A DNA stretch of 64,000 nt from Chlorops oryzae (Eukaryota > Arthropoda > Insecta > Diptera > Chloropidae). The first letter of the stretch is position 1. Every line of letters begins with the position of its first letter. Of the stretch, positions 24,643 through 35,734 are shown in pieces. The DNA lies in NCBI GenBank assembly GCA_020466095.1, contig CM035806.1, positions 169,181,871-169,245,870 of the forward strand, read 5' to 3'. The notes under the pieces were generated by a model. That model did not search any database, was not told the origin of the DNA, and saw only the letters and a list, made by a program, of their open reading frames with translations. Position numbers and translations under genes: made by a program.

Positions 24643-24881
24643 CCTTTCTTTTTTTCTGAATTTTTTTTTAATTACAGTTTTTTTTTTTTGTTCAGAGTGT
24701 AGTTGTTTTGGAAGACAAAAATTTTCTCCTAAATTTTTAAGGTTTTATTTTATTTAATTTTTTTTTTAATGGTTCATTTTCAAGCAAAAAATGTTGGGAG
24801 TGAAACAATTCCTTAAGCACGGTCCCCATAAACTCAAGTGAGCATTTTGACCAACAAATAAAATTCGTTCGTTAAGAGTAA

Positions 24882-24929
24882 TGGTTAAGACGTTCGCCCA
24901 GCGAAGTGTGGAGGTCAGCGGTTCAAGGC
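24882..24929 (+). promoter_or_regulatory. tRNA-like pol III boxes A and B (second set)
   Basis: TGGTTAAGACG (24882-24892) and GGTTCAAGGC (24920-24929) both fit the box consensus. Spacing is slightly short. No cloverleaf acceptor stem forms. Confidence 0.5.
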
Positions 24930-25693
24930 TCGGCCGATGCGAGAAAATTTAAAGAGATGAAAGAGAACAAGATTTAAATAGAAACAAATAAATAAAGAAA
25001 AAATATAATAATTTAATGAAAAAAAAAAAATTAATAAAAGAAGATAAAAAAAAGTCAAAGAAAAAAATAAATTATTTTTTTCCAGTCGCTGGTGACAGTT
25101 GATTTAACCGCGAGACAGTTATACCAACCATCAGGTAGTTATATCCGTATTCACTGTGTTTGTACTGTTGAATTGACCGCTACTGTACATAAGTTAACAA
25201 TTAACGGTGAACTCGGCTATTTTAACCTGCTTTTTCAGTTAATATAACTACCTTTTTCTCTCGGTGTAGGGAATAACAAAAATTTGTTCACTTTGCTGGA
25301 AATTCTTGAGATTGTCTTGTTTTGAAATCTTTTTGGAAGCATTTCTGTGAGCTCTATAAAATCATAAACATCGAGATTCTCAGGTGCAAATTTTTATGTG
25401 TGTGTTGTGTGTGTGTGTGTTAAAAAGAGACCTTCGATAAGCTCTCGAAAGCCATCGAGATTATACGGCACGGATCAAAGGGTGGAGTTTGTCGAAGAAG
25501 TTTGCACAGTTCATAAAATGCCAAATAATTCCAAGATCTGTCTGTCCAGTTGAATGAATTAAACCGGAAATTCAAAAAGTAGCGTCGAACATGACTAATT
25601 AATAAAAAAAAAAAACGAAAATTTATGAAATGAAAAAATGTTTTCATATTGTTTTTGCTGTTCGCGATGCGACTTGTCGCAAGTGAGTCTCAC

Positions 25694-25895
25694 CTAAGCT
25701 GCTGTCCTTTTGGTTGAATCGTAACGAGTTGAATCGTTCGATGCCATTTGTGACGAGGCTGCGGCTGTTGATCGAGCCAAAATCGGTTTGACCTGTCGGA
25801 GTGCTTGTTCTTCGGGATAACGTGGAGTTTGAAATTTTGTTGGCTTCGATTGTAGCGTTGCCGGCCCTGAGCGCTGTTGCGTTAATGAACGATGC
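25694..25895 (-). CDS. Penultimate exon, inner-acceptor form (frame B)
   Basis: On the transcript strand CCCACCACCTCTTAG is a strong acceptor directly before GCA TCG TTC. The 202-base exon encodes about 67 residues (ASFINATALRAGNATIEANK, then STLSRRTSTPTGQTDFGSIN, then RFNSLRFNQKDSSL) and ends with one extra base at a TTAG|GTGAG donor. That base joins AT of the exon at 23202 to make Asp, continuing KDSSL-D-SETTF. The upstream exon ends in phase 0, so the join is in frame. RRTSTP and KDSSL look like phosphorylation-type motifs; this is inference. Confidence 0.65.
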
Positions 25896-25975
25896 CTAAG
25901 AGGTGGTGGGGATATAGACTTAGCTAAAACTGAATGAGGTAATTTATTCGGTGAGTAGTCGCTGCCGGATTCACC
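25694..25975 (-). CDS. Penultimate exon, outer-acceptor form with its own stop (frame A)
   Basis: A second acceptor (TTTTTCTCTAG) 80 bases further upstream also fits phase 0 and gives GGT GAA TCC. This reads GESGSDYSPNKLPHSVLAKS, then ISPPPLRHRSLTQQ, in a different frame from the inner form, and stays open for 93 codons. It stops at TAG, whose last base is the last base before the donor. The same 202 bases would thus encode two unrelated C-termini. The Ser-Pro and RHRS-type motifs resemble regulated, disordered tails. Which form dominates cannot be judged from sequence alone. Confidence 0.55.
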   Translation of the reverse strand, partial: GESGSDYSPNKLPHSVLAKSISPPPLRHRSLTQQRSGPATLQSKPTKFQTPRYPEEQALRQVKPILARSTAAASSQMASNDSTRYDSTKRTAA

Positions 25976-26037
25976 CTAGAGAAAAATATAAAAAAGAGAT
26001 GTTGGGATTTTTTTTTTTTTGTTTTTTTTTGTCTAAC

Positions 26038-26231
26038 CATAACCGTTCCGTTATCAGAAACACCGGATCCAGACATATTATCAGCCAATAGACGCTCACT
26101 TTCGGGATCTGTTAGTATCCTTGAGATATCTGATTTATTTTTTAATATCGATTTCGAACGTCGGTGATGCTCAAGATTTGGTGATGCATCAATTGAGTCA
26201 ATTGATGAGGAATGTTTGCTCTCGAATTTGG
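26038..26231 (-). CDS. Internal exon of the minus-strand gene
   Basis: Acceptor TTTTTTACAG precedes CC AAA TTC, completing GCC with the last G of the 26307-27639 exon. The donor is ATG|GTTAGA (an alternative six bases earlier, ACG|GTTATG, keeps the frame). The product is 65 residues: KFESKHSSSIDSIDASPNL, then HHRRSKSILKNKSDISRIL, then PESERLLADNMSGSGVSDNG. RRSKS is a basophilic-kinase or 14-3-3-like motif and ILKNKS is a basic patch; the rest is acidic and Ser-rich. Exon phases are 1 in and 0 out. Family unknown. Confidence 0.75.
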
Positions 26232-26306
26232 CTGTAAAAAAAATTCAATTTTTTAGTGGTGAGTATAGGATTCGATTTTTATTTAATTTTAATTTTTTTT
26301 TGTTAC

Positions 26307-27639
26307 CTTTAGGTCCAGTACTCTGGATGCCAAATAAATGCTGATTGATTATTTTCGTGGCAGTGGCTAAGCTTTTGCCGGGCATAAAGGACGAACGTTT
26401 CTTCTTGCTGCCGCTGCCACTGACGCCGGTTGACGCCGATGGGCTATTCTCGTCTCGACACTGTGCACTTTGGGCGATTTTCGACTCGTCGAAGCGTGCA
26501 CGTAATTTGAATGATGTTGTTGCCGCACCACCACCACCACCGCTACCCATCGAACTCATGAAGCTCTGTTGAAAGCGTGTCTTCCGATGTTTTGGCACTG
26601 GATTCTCATTGAGACTGACATGGGAGCCGCGTTCTTGTAAATCGAAATTCTGATAGACATCGTCCATTGGACTGCCACCAGTTATTAGACTTCTTAGGGC
26701 CGTATCGCCGGAGGCACTCTTTTTAACCTGCGACCGCATCATACATGTTGATGTCGAGGACGACGAAGATGGCGGTAAGCCGACCATATAGCCGGTTGTT
26801 GTTGTTGATGTTGTTGTCGCCAGTGCACCGGACTTCGAGTGTAGGAGTGTTGATTCCTTCTCCAATGGATTTATGTACAAATTATCCATATCGATGTCCA
26901 GGGCGCTGGCCTCAGCATCGAAATCGATCGTGAGATCACCATGGGAAAAGCACGGATGTGTCTGGCAGCTGGCAAAAGTGTCCGAACTATCGACACTGGC
27001 TAGATCGGCATTATTGTTATTATTATTATTGAAATTGTTTTGGAAATTATTGCATAACGAGAGGGCGCCCGAACTGCTGAACGCGTTCATCGACATAACC
27101 GATGTTGTGTTGAAATTATTATTGAAATTATGATTGAAATTGCTGGCGCTACTGCTGGTCGTGTATGTTGCATAACGCAATGGTGTATCCAATGGCATGG
27201 CGATGGTCGTCGACGTTGTTGTGCCATACGACGATGATGTCGAGGATGACTGGGATATTGGTGCGATGCCAGCACCAGCACCAGCTACAGCACCAGCAGC
27301 TGGAATCGCTGAGCGACCAATCGCAATCGGGACTGGTAAATTACCAGCTGCGACTGCACTACTGGATCCACCGATCGAGAATATGACTTCGGCATGACCA
27401 CCGGAACCACCGGATGTTGCAGCAATGGCACCGACCAGCTGATGCTGATGCTGATGCTGTTGATCGATTAAATGTGCAGCACTGCTTGAGGCCAGCGGTG
27501 GTGCTAATAGGCCATAACGTTGGACGTTCGCCTGGAATCGTCGATTCGCCGCCATTCGCATCTCGAGACAAATCGGCTTATGGAAGTCCGACGTTGGAAG
27601 TGAAATAACGCCTTCGGCATCGGTGAACTCCTTGAAATC
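26307..27639 (-). CDS. Large low-complexity exon of the minus-strand gene
   Basis: This 1333-base open exon is the strongest coding signal in the window: GC-rich against AT-rich flanks and open for 444 codons. The acceptor is TTTCTTTAAAG before GAT TTC AAG; the donor is CCTAAAG|GTAAC. In order it encodes a compact start (DFKEFTDAEGVISLPTSDFH, then MAANRRFQANVQRYGLLAPP), a Gln/His run, Ala/Gly-rich and Ser/Thr-rich stretches, an Asn run, an acidic segment (DIDMDNLYINPLEKES), a Thr run, MDDVYQNFDLQERGSHV, the basic KHRKTRFQQSF, a Gly run, SFKLRARFDESK, and KKKRSSFMPGKSLATATK with KIINQHLFGIQ. No enzymatic domain or membrane segment is seen. It is probably an intrinsically disordered scaffold or receptor tail; the short conserved-looking islands may be binding motifs. 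I do not recognise the family. Confidence 0.85.
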
Positions 27640-28132
27640 CTTTAAAGAAATAAAAAAATCGAAGAAAAAGAAAGAGAAATTTATTTTTGTTTTCTTGTTT
27701 GCCTTTTTTTTTTTGTTGGACAATTTCAACGTTTCCTGGATGGGGGGGAGCTATTATCCTTTTTCGAAAATACGCTTAAAAAGCTATATTAGTTATGTTA
27801 GAAAGTGCCGGCTTTTAAGGCGCGCTGCGTTAGCGAAGGTGAGCGCTTTGAAGAATTGAAATCTTTGTAAAAAAAAAAAAAAATAATAAAAAAATTTAAA
27901 AGAAACTCAGTCCGCTGACTGATTCGATAAATACATTGCCCTAAGAATCTCTTAAGAAAAATATCTCCTATTTTTTATGCCGCAAATAATGAAATATTCT
28001 ACCCGTTTTGAACCTGTATTAATGCATTTTATTTATTTTTAATGCTCCCAGGGCATGAAAAAATTAGCATAAAATATTTTTTTGCATACTTAACGGCGAA
28101 AAAAAAGTTTATTTTTTGATGTTGTTGTAGAT
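27640..28132. other. Intron sequence
   Basis: Upstream of the large exon. AT-rich, with no additional exon or bounded repeat identified. Confidence 0.45.
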
Positions 28133-29546
28133 TTAAGCAAAGAGTATAGAATCTAAAGAGTTCACATATTCATAATGGCGTTTTGAGGGAAATTTTTCAT
28201 GATGGACGATTAGCGCCTTGGTTGGATTCGGGTTGTATAGGTAGAGTTCGAGTTCGACCGAGCAAAATCAAGTTCGACCAAAACAAAACAGTCGAAGGAA
28301 GAATGAGAACACAAAAACGAGATTTTTTTTTGAAAAAAATGTCAACAAAGATCGAACCTCCCTTTTCTCGCAAATAGAGTTTCTATTTTCTAACTGTTCA
28401 CACGCATTGATTTGAAAAATTGCGCGAAAGAACGCGAATTTTTGGATTTTCGAAAAAAAAAAATCAAAAAAGCGAAAGTGAAGAATAACAAAATCGGACC
28501 TCTCGTTTTTACTCATTCCATTTAATTCGGTTTCTTCACCTTCACTTATTGATTTGAAAGGCTAAACCCGTTTTTGTGTTTATGATGAGTGCTTGGCCAG
28601 ATTTTGACGAGCAGAAAATTGAAAATTCCGTTTTCTGCTTCGATTGCTTATGTAGCCGAAGCGTTTTATCCTCATTGATGAGCATAAAATGCTTGTTGTT
28701 AATGTAGGGTGATTTTCTATGTAAGAGTAACATGAAAATTGTCGGCATGCACGACTTTTACAATACCCATTTGAAATAAGCGGAACTGCTTTGTAAAAAG
28801 CAGTAAATAAATAGCTTCAAAAATTTTCAATTCAAACACTTTGTCCCCCAAACCATGATTAAAAGATATTTCGACAAATTGACTATGGTTAGTAAGAACT
28901 ATTTAAAGATTTTCTTACTTTTATATGAATAATTTATAAATATCATTGTGTAATTTAAAGAAAATTTAATTATAAACTTTCACTTATTTACTTTTGTTAA
29001 ACCTGTACATCAACATGCGTTCGACCAGGCCCGTCCATTCATCTCTTATTTTCTATAGCAAGTGCGCTACGAACATTTTCGGTTCAGCAATCCGCTTGAA
29101 ACGCTGTCGCGTATTAGTTCACATGAACGCAGAAAATAATTTCTGTTCAAAAACGAAGTCAAAACTTCTAAGCAAGACAAACATACATACATGCATATAT
29201 ACCCTTAACACATACGTTCAGTCTACTACAAAAAAAACCACGCAAACACATATATATGGTGCAACGGCGTGGCGTTTTTTCTAACTTCCACACTCCTTCA
29301 CATACCTTTTCGCGGAGTCTTCAAAGTAGGCGAAAAAAAAATCATTAATAATTCTATTTCTACGCACGCGCCAAAGCTATCCAACCAAGCAATTTTAGCT
29401 CTTCAAACCGCCTCCAACTCGAAAGTCTGCAGCGGAACATGTTTGACCAAAAGGCGCCCATATATGCAATATGAGAGCCAAACCATAAATCCCCTATTAT
29501 ATTACCCTTATGGGAACTCTTTAGATTCTATACTCTTTGATTTAAG
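28133..29546. mobile_element. Inverted-repeat element with AAAGAGTATAGAATC ends
   Basis: AAAGAGTATAGAATCTAAAG at the left (from about 28139) is inverted at the right (CTTTAGATTCTATACTCTTT, 29518-29537), with pairing continuing into GAGTTC and TTAA. The element spans about 1.4 kb. Open frames inside (28994-29553) have no transposase-like motif. It is intronic. Confidence 0.65.
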
Positions 29547-30593
29547 CCAGTAATTTCACAAGAGATTTATTTTTGAGCAGAAAATGATCAATTCTTGTAG
29601 CCTTCACAATTAAAACCGGCCCATTCCATACTTTGGCTAAATATGCCGATAAGTATGCTACAATTTTTTTTACCCTTTGATCTATTGTTTTCACTCAACT
29701 CTAACATGGTAGCATTTTTTTTTTATTTACCGAGAACATGCAAAAAAATCTGGTAAACATAATTTGGGAGGGCCCTGAATTCACTCCCATCAACCGTTTT
29801 TTTTTTTTAAGATTGGCTCTAGCTTTTTGGGACTAACTTCATTAATATATTTATGAAAGATTAATTTCGATTACGTTAATTACTTGTTTTAAGTAGAATT
29901 AATGTCAAAAACCTTGGTATTGTTGGTTTCTTCTTTTCAGTTTTATTTCATCACATTTATTTAAAAAAAATCGAAGCATACTTTTAGGTAAATTTGTGTT
30001 TCGATTTTTTTTGCAGTTTAAAAAAACTGTTTTCAAACAATGAAAAAAAATCCTGAAGAGCTGTAATTTTATTTGAAAAAAAAAAAAATTATGCATACTT
30101 TCGGGATCCACCTTTAAATTCGAAAATCTCCATTAACCGGGTCAATCCGAAAAAATCAATATCCCTTGTGTATTCAGCGTATTAAAGTTATTATTTCTAG
30201 ATATGAAAGCCGTCTGTTGGCTTTTTTTAACTATTTAGGTCCCCGTTTAAACAGAGAGACAAAACGCGAGACACTGGAAGGTAACACATGAGAAAGACGG
30301 ATATGGAATGACTTTCGTCTCTGTCACTCTGATGTGTTTCCTTCCAGTGTCTCTCTTAATCGAAACACCGACTAGCGCAGAGTTTTTTATTCGCCTTTTT
30401 ATATCCATTTCGGGAAACGAACTATCAACCCTTCCATGGGAAGGTGAAGAAAAAGCTCTTTTCTTTTCGTCCTTTTGAAGACGCAAAATTTGGACATTTC
30501 GCTTCAAAATGTATCGGAAATGGTCTTGTGTCAGTTTGACTTGCATTATTTCGAACGAATACGCGCGATGATATTTAACTATTTTGCGTTGAC
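29547..30593. other. Intron sequence with a short hairpin
   Basis: A hairpin of about 90 bases at 30268-30357 pairs GAGACACTGGAAGG with CCTTCCAGTGTCTC. The minus-strand open frame at 30247-30618 runs through this hairpin and lacks recognisable motifs. A GCATACTTT motif recurs around 29650-30100, recalling the CAGGGCTCGGA MITE interior. Confidence 0.4.
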
Positions 30594-31018
30594 TTAAGGG
30601 GATGGTACATCTGTGCAAAAATTTTGGGTCGATTTTTTATTTATTTTTTATTTTTTATTTTCTGAAAGAACAACATTTCAAGAGCATTGAAAAAAAATAA
30701 AAAAATAAAAATACGAAGATACAGCGTTTCAAAGCGATTGGCCGGCCCACTTGCATTTGTTCAGGGGGAAAAAAACTTTAAATCGGTTTGGAAAACGATT
30801 TTTTTTCTAGGTCGGTGAACATGATGCAGCAAAATCTACTAGACCGATCGATTTGAAATTTTTTTAAATTTTTCTACACATAAATACGCAGTTAACATCG
30901 TGGCCATTTTATTTTCCTATTTCAAAAAAAAAAAAAAAAAAAAACAAAATAACCTCAATTTTTTTTTTTACCAAAAATCGCTTTTTTTTTCAAAACAATA
31001 CCAAAAAAAAAAAATTAA

Positions 31019-32529
31019 AACAAGTAAGGGTGTTATAGTCAGGCGAGCCTGACAATAGAATACCCGACACAGATACACATCTTCAAATAATTTTTATACC
31101 CAGCGTAAGCGGGGTATATTAGTTTTGTGCGAATCTTGTAACAGGAAGAACTGAGCTCCGGAGATATAGACATATATATATAGAAATGATCAGGATCAAA
31201 AACTGAATCGATTTAGACATGTCCGTCTGTCCGTCTGTACATCCGTCCGTGGTCGGATCTCCTCCGAAACAGCTGGACCAATCAAGTCGAAATGTGGCAC
31301 ACAGGTATACCGGGATCCGAGTATGATCCTAAGTAAAAATGGGAGACATCCGCCCACTGCCACGCCCACAAATTAATATAATGTGTTTTCAGTAAAATGC
31401 TTGTAACTTGCGAACCACTCAACACATTCCATTAATATTTGGTGTACTGGTAAACTACAAAAAGGGACATATCCTGGCCCTCCGTGAGCCACGCCCACAA
31501 ATAAGCCCACAAATAAGGGCTTATCGTAACTTGTGAAGTAAAAGGCGTAGAAGCTTCAAATTCGCAACATAGGTTCACCAAGGCGAATGAAGGGTGTAGG
31601 GAAATAATTTATGTGGCCCTCCCACTGCCACGCCCACAAATAGAGAAGAAAAACATAGTGCACTCATAAATGTCGGGACGCTGGGTATTTCAAAGTCGGG
31701 CTTGACCGACTTTAGCTTTCTTACTTGTTAATATCAGGAGTTGTTTAAGGCCATAAGGGGCCCCATATACCGACTTTTATTTAATTTCTTTATGAAACCG
31801 CCCTTTGCCACGCCCACTTTTCCATTTTTTTTTTTGCAATTCTAATCGCTGGATTAAATATACGGTCAAATTCTAAGTTTCATTGAAATATTTCGAAAAA
31901 GTCCGATTTTGAGGCAGTTTTGGGATTTTTGTGACAGACCCTAGTACTGGAGGTACCCTTAATAATGGACCGATCAAAGAAATTTTTTGGGCAAGATGTT
32001 AATGGCTACAAAGGCAGTATAAGTGCCAAATTTCGTTCAAGTCCCATTTGAATTTCGGGTGTAGTAGACAATTTTTGAAAAATGACCTGCCACGCCCAAT
32101 TTTTCAATTTTTGGAAATAATATTACTGTCCTTTAAATATGATCAAATATCAAAATTCATCAAAATATCTTGAAAAACTCTGGTTTAAGAGCAGTTTTTG
32201 TGATTTTCGTAACAGACCCTAGTACTGGAGGTACCCCTAAAAATGGTCCGATCGGGTCCATTCTCGAACTTGTTCTTACTCATGTCCCCGTGAGCACGCA
32301 TACCGAATTTCGGCAAGATATCTCAACTCTTTTGATAAGAAAACTGTATACAAACAGACGTACAGACAGACGGACAGACAGACGGACAGACAGACGGACA
32401 GACGGACGGACATGTCGAAATCGAATCTCCTGGTGACGCTGATCCTTTCTATATAAATTTTGTATGGTCTATCTCGACTGGTTCTGTGTGTTACACACAA
32501 TCACACAAACGCAATATACCCTAGTATAA
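31019..32529 (+). mobile_element. Helentron/mini-me-type element, interrupted
   Basis: Opens with ACAAGTAAGGGTGTTATAGT and the palindrome TCAGGCGAGCCTGA, continues with ATACCCGACACAG, the CCACGCCCA and CCCTAGTACTGGAGG blocks and a GACAGACGGACAGACA tract (32358-32412), and ends near CTCGACTGGTTCTG and AATATACCCTAG. Relative to other copies it is split after AATAATTTTT by the element at 31096-31729. It is non-coding, as expected for a non-autonomous Helentron. Confidence 0.75.
31096..31729 (+). mobile_element. DINE-1-like Helentron nested inside another
   Basis: Starts near TATACCCAGCGTAAGCGGGG and ends GTCGGGCTTGACCGACTTTA, then GCTTTCTTACTTGTT. This is the terminal architecture of DINE-1-type Helentrons: a GGGTATATT start and an end with a CGGGC..GACCGACT hairpin and ACTTGTT. 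A GTCYGTCYGTC tract lies at about 31218-31250. The split halves of the host (AATTTTT / AATATCAGGAG) rejoin exactly as in intact copies, fixing both borders to within a base or two. Confidence 0.75.
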
Positions 32530-32776
32530 AACATGTTTTTTTTTCCTCAGATGATCCGATAACCCTCTATCGTGTTCACCGCAAAGCAACTTTTTTTTTC
32601 GAGGCGCCTCCGGAGAATCGCTGCCACCGATATATTTATCGATAATTTCGATTTTTTCCCACAGGTATTCTTAAAATGTCAAACTATAAGATGTATATAA
32701 AATAAATACACCAACATTATTCATGTCTCCACAAAAAATGCCTTTTTTCGGCCTTAAGGATGTACCATCCCCTAAA

Positions 32777-33645
32777 AGTTTTTTCGTTTTTTGTGTGTTT
32801 CTTATTATTTGTATAATTCTTTACGATCGATTTTCCAATTTTTTGCCGCCTCTAGAGCTTCCTCTTATCCCTAGATTATTATTTGATATCCTTACCTGGG
32901 TTCTATTTGAAATGCTTTCTTGTCTTTAAGGATAAACAGAAGCTAAAAGCAAAGTATTCTCCCCAACGATAGGGATTGGGTGCCGTGTTCTATATATACT
33001 TTCGAAAAGAAAGTGTTAAAAAAAAATTTTTTTTGTTTTGTTATAAAATGGTGCAAGAGACTAACAAAACTTAGAGGAGCCGATCTATAGCTTTCATGCT
33101 ATTCGTTGATATAAATAAAAATAAAAAAAAATTAATCAAACATGCCAAGAAAGGAATCTACCAACTTTCTAGAATTTATTGAATTGAATTTTTGTTTTTT
33201 ATTTTTTTTTTTTTTTTGCAATTTTTCCATTTATTTCAATTCTTTCGAATGTTGTGTGTGTGTGTATTTTTTTGTTCAAAAGAAATGAATAATAAACAGA
33301 GATAAACAATTAAGACGTTTTAAATGAAAAGAAAATGTAAAATTTTTCACTAATTTTTAGATATTCAGTAATCAGAGAATTTTTTTATTGCTTCAGAATG
33401 CATCGGTATTTGACTGCCATAGGAGTGGAAAATCAATTACGATATTTAAAAATAATTCTTTTTTCGTTTTGTATTTATTAATTTTTTTTATATATATATT
33501 TTTTTTTTATTTTTTGCTCTAACGAATGCATTCCTTTACAATTGAAATACGTTTGCTCTTAAAAAATAACAACAACAAAAAAGAAAAAACCAAAAAAAAA
33601 TACAAAAAAAAACAATTAAATTTTTTTTTTTTTTTTATAACTTAC
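32777..33645. other. Intron sequence
   Basis: T-rich, with TATATATATTTTT runs. No exon is supported. Confidence 0.45.
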
Positions 33646-33825
33646 CTTTAGGTGTGCTTGAGTATTAACTGAACGCGCCAGCCTGGGTGTTTGATTAAAC
33701 AGAAATATGAAATGTGTTGAGGATGAATTTGAGGTTGATGCTCTTTCAAAGTGACGTGACACGACGGTGTTTTTTTTTTTTTTTGTTCGTTTTCTCTGTT
33801 TGTTTCTAATTGTTTTTCTTGACAT
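33646..33825 (-). CDS. Possible alternative first coding exon of the minus-strand gene
   Basis: An ATG at 33825-33823 opens 60 codons (MSRKTIRNKQRKRTKKKKN, then FERASTSNSSSTHFIF, then LARSVNTQAHLK) ending at AAG|GTAAGT, a consensus donor in phase 0. That phase joins correctly to GAT TTC AAG of the large exon at 27639. No acceptor with a polypyrimidine tract is visible upstream, which favours an internal promoter. The lysine-rich start reads partly from an A-run, so the true start could be downstream or this may be chance. Confidence 0.4.
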
Positions 33826-34243
33826 GACTTCTGAAGTTGACTTACAACAATACTATAATGACCATATTAAATACGTAGGTACCCTATTGTGTGTCTAGTG
33901 TACAAAAATCATTTCCAATATATTAATTTATTTTTTTTTTCTTCGTTTTATTGAAAACGCTATCGATTTCTTTGACTTTCTCTTCTAAGGATCTGAATCG
34001 AAATTCGACTAGAGTCGAAAATAGACTGCCTGAGCAATGCTACTTTTTTACAAACAAATTTTTAACACAGACCTCAAAACAAAAAAAGTCTTTTTCTTTT
34101 AAACTTTAAACATGATCATCTCCTTGCTGCGGAATATTCTCACAATGTTGTTTTGGGGAAAAAAAAAAAAATATGCTTGGAATTCTTTAGGGTACATTAT
34201 TAGACCAGTCCAGAGTACGAGTTTTCAATTCACACATACATAT
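33826..34243. other. Region upstream of the possible alternative first exon
   Basis: If the exon at 33646 is real, its promoter should be here. I see no convincing TATA box with Inr combination. A weak splice-like GGTAC site is not interpretable. Confidence 0.3.
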
Positions 34244-35400
34244 ACAGGGTGTCCCGCTTTAGAGTGAAACAATTCAGGGAAGTGATAGGGGAGGTCAGAA
34301 CTAACAAAAAATCGTTATAGGAGTTATAGGGCCTTAAAGTTTTTAGGCAGTAAGTCCAGAAAAAAAATTCTCCCACGATAATGGGTCATTGTAGAAAAAA
34401 AACTTAAATGTAGTTTGAAAGCCAATTGTATGTGCTTTTAGGCAAAATTAAATTGATGGTAAAAATTTGACCCATTGAGGGAAAAATTAACGGTCAAAGT
34501 GAAAAATTCGGAAAAAATTTTAAATTTTTTTACTTTGGAAGCCATTTTGGTATGAAAAGTGTCCAATTAACAGCGAAATTTTTTATTTTATTCAAAATGC
34601 TGGATCGATTTCCTTTCATTTGGTATCCCATATGTGTAATAAATTTTTTTGAAAATAAGATGAGAATATTAAATATCTCAATGAACATCTATCAGACTGC
34701 TTTTGACCTCCTCGCTATCAGCTCCCGACCGGTTGACCTACACAAACGAAACACCCTGTATAATTATCGTAATTTAAAATCCATAAATACATCCAACAAG
34801 AGTGCTTCCCGTTAAAATCCTCAAGATCACTATCGATGAAGCTTTCATGACTGATGGTGAGGTTCTAATGGGGCAAGGATAATCTTATTCTTTAGGCTTA
34901 TACAAAAATGTTTTTATTTAAATGTGGCAAACATTTCGGGTCTGATCAAATTTATGGGTGCGATTTCTGGGTACGAAAGTTTTGGAAAACATACATCATC
35001 AGTAGGGCTCGGATTTTGTTGACTTTTAAAAATGAAAAGCATACTTTATGGCGCCAAACATTTTTCTTAACAACATTTTGCGAATCAGTTCGGCGAAATC
35101 GAACTTCAAAGAGCTTTTCTAACTTCAAAAAACTGCATATTGAAGTTAAAAATCGATTTGAATCTTAGCTTTATGTGAGTTGAACATAATTTTTACTCCC
35201 GAAAGTATGCACCAAATTTAAAAAAGTCAACAAAATCCGAGCCCTGATCATCAGCTAGATGATGAGAAAATTAAATATCCACTTAATGAAGGTAGTATCA
35301 AATCGACTTCATTGATAGCATTCGGATAGATGTTTTAATAGTTCTGACCTCCTCTATCAGCTCCCTGAATAGTTGCACTCTTAAGCGGGACACACCCTGT
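34244..35400. mobile_element. ACAGGGTGTCCC element with nested MITE
   Basis: ACAGGGTGTCCCGCTTTAGAG at the left and its inverse (CTTAAGCGGGACACACCCTGT) at the right. Subterminal GAGGTCAGAACT/AGTTCTGACCTC also pairs. The interior matches the element at 19537-20525, partly inverted, and both share GGTCAACCGGTCGGGAGCTG. Flanks are TATA-like. TA-flanked ACAGGGTG ends suggest a Tc1/mariner-related element. The hAT MITE at 35004-35246 is inserted inside. Confidence 0.7.
35004..35246. mobile_element. hAT MITE, CAGGGCTCGGA family, intact duplication
   Basis: TAGGGCTCGGATTTTGTTGA and its inverse bound 243 bases, flanked by ATCATCAG on both sides (34996-35003 and 35247-35254). It is nested inside the ACAGGGTG element, so it is younger than that element's insertion. 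Confidence 0.85.
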
Positions 35401-35734
35401 ATATGAGCCGAAAAATGGAGTAAAAAACTTAAAAAGAAAAATATTTGTATTTATCTCTTATTTGAGGAAACCAAATATGCCGTTCGACTCCCCGCGGCCG
35501 AAATAGGGGGAAACATTTTATTTCGGGTCTGTCTGATTTTTTTTTTTTTTTTTATTTTGGACTATCGAAGTGTTTCGAAGAAATTTGCGTTTGAAGTTAG
35601 ATCCTTTGAAACTCAGTGAATATTTTGTGAAATGTAGCATGGGTGCTTCTCGATTCTGGGTGATCTTCACAATGGACATCACCGCAGATGATGAGAACTT
35701 TCCTAACTGAAGTGCCTACCGGAGTCAATATTTT

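Larger units (their letters stand above)
24381..25269. mobile_element. Inverted-repeat element carrying two tRNA-like promoter sets
   Basis: CTACACCGAGAGAAA at the left is inverted at the right (TTTCTCTCGGTGTAG). Subterminal repeats of CAGTTAAATCAAC-type text occur in both arms. The interior holds two separate tRNA-like segments with box A and box B (see 24590-24642 and 24882-24929). No protein coding. It lies within the last intron of the minus-strand gene. Confidence 0.7.
30594..32776. mobile_element. TTAA-type palindromic element, copy 3, with nested Helentrons
   Basis: The left end is TTAAGGGGATGGTACATC. The right end is GGATGTACCATCCCC followed by TAAA, a one-base departure from TTAA. 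Most of its length is a Helentron insertion (31019-32529), which itself holds another (31096-31729). Interior text near 30718 (GATACAGCGTTTCAAAG) is reminiscent of the GAGATAAACGCGTT block in copies 1 and 2. Confidence 0.65.

Noticed and set aside
26345..27608. Several plus-strand frames opposite the large exon
   Set aside because: They are antisense shadows of the 26307-27639 exon, arising from its triplet repeats.
30247..30618. 123-codon minus-strand open frame
   Set aside because: It overlaps a hairpin at 30268-30357 and the left end of a TTAA element. No family resemblance or splice sites.
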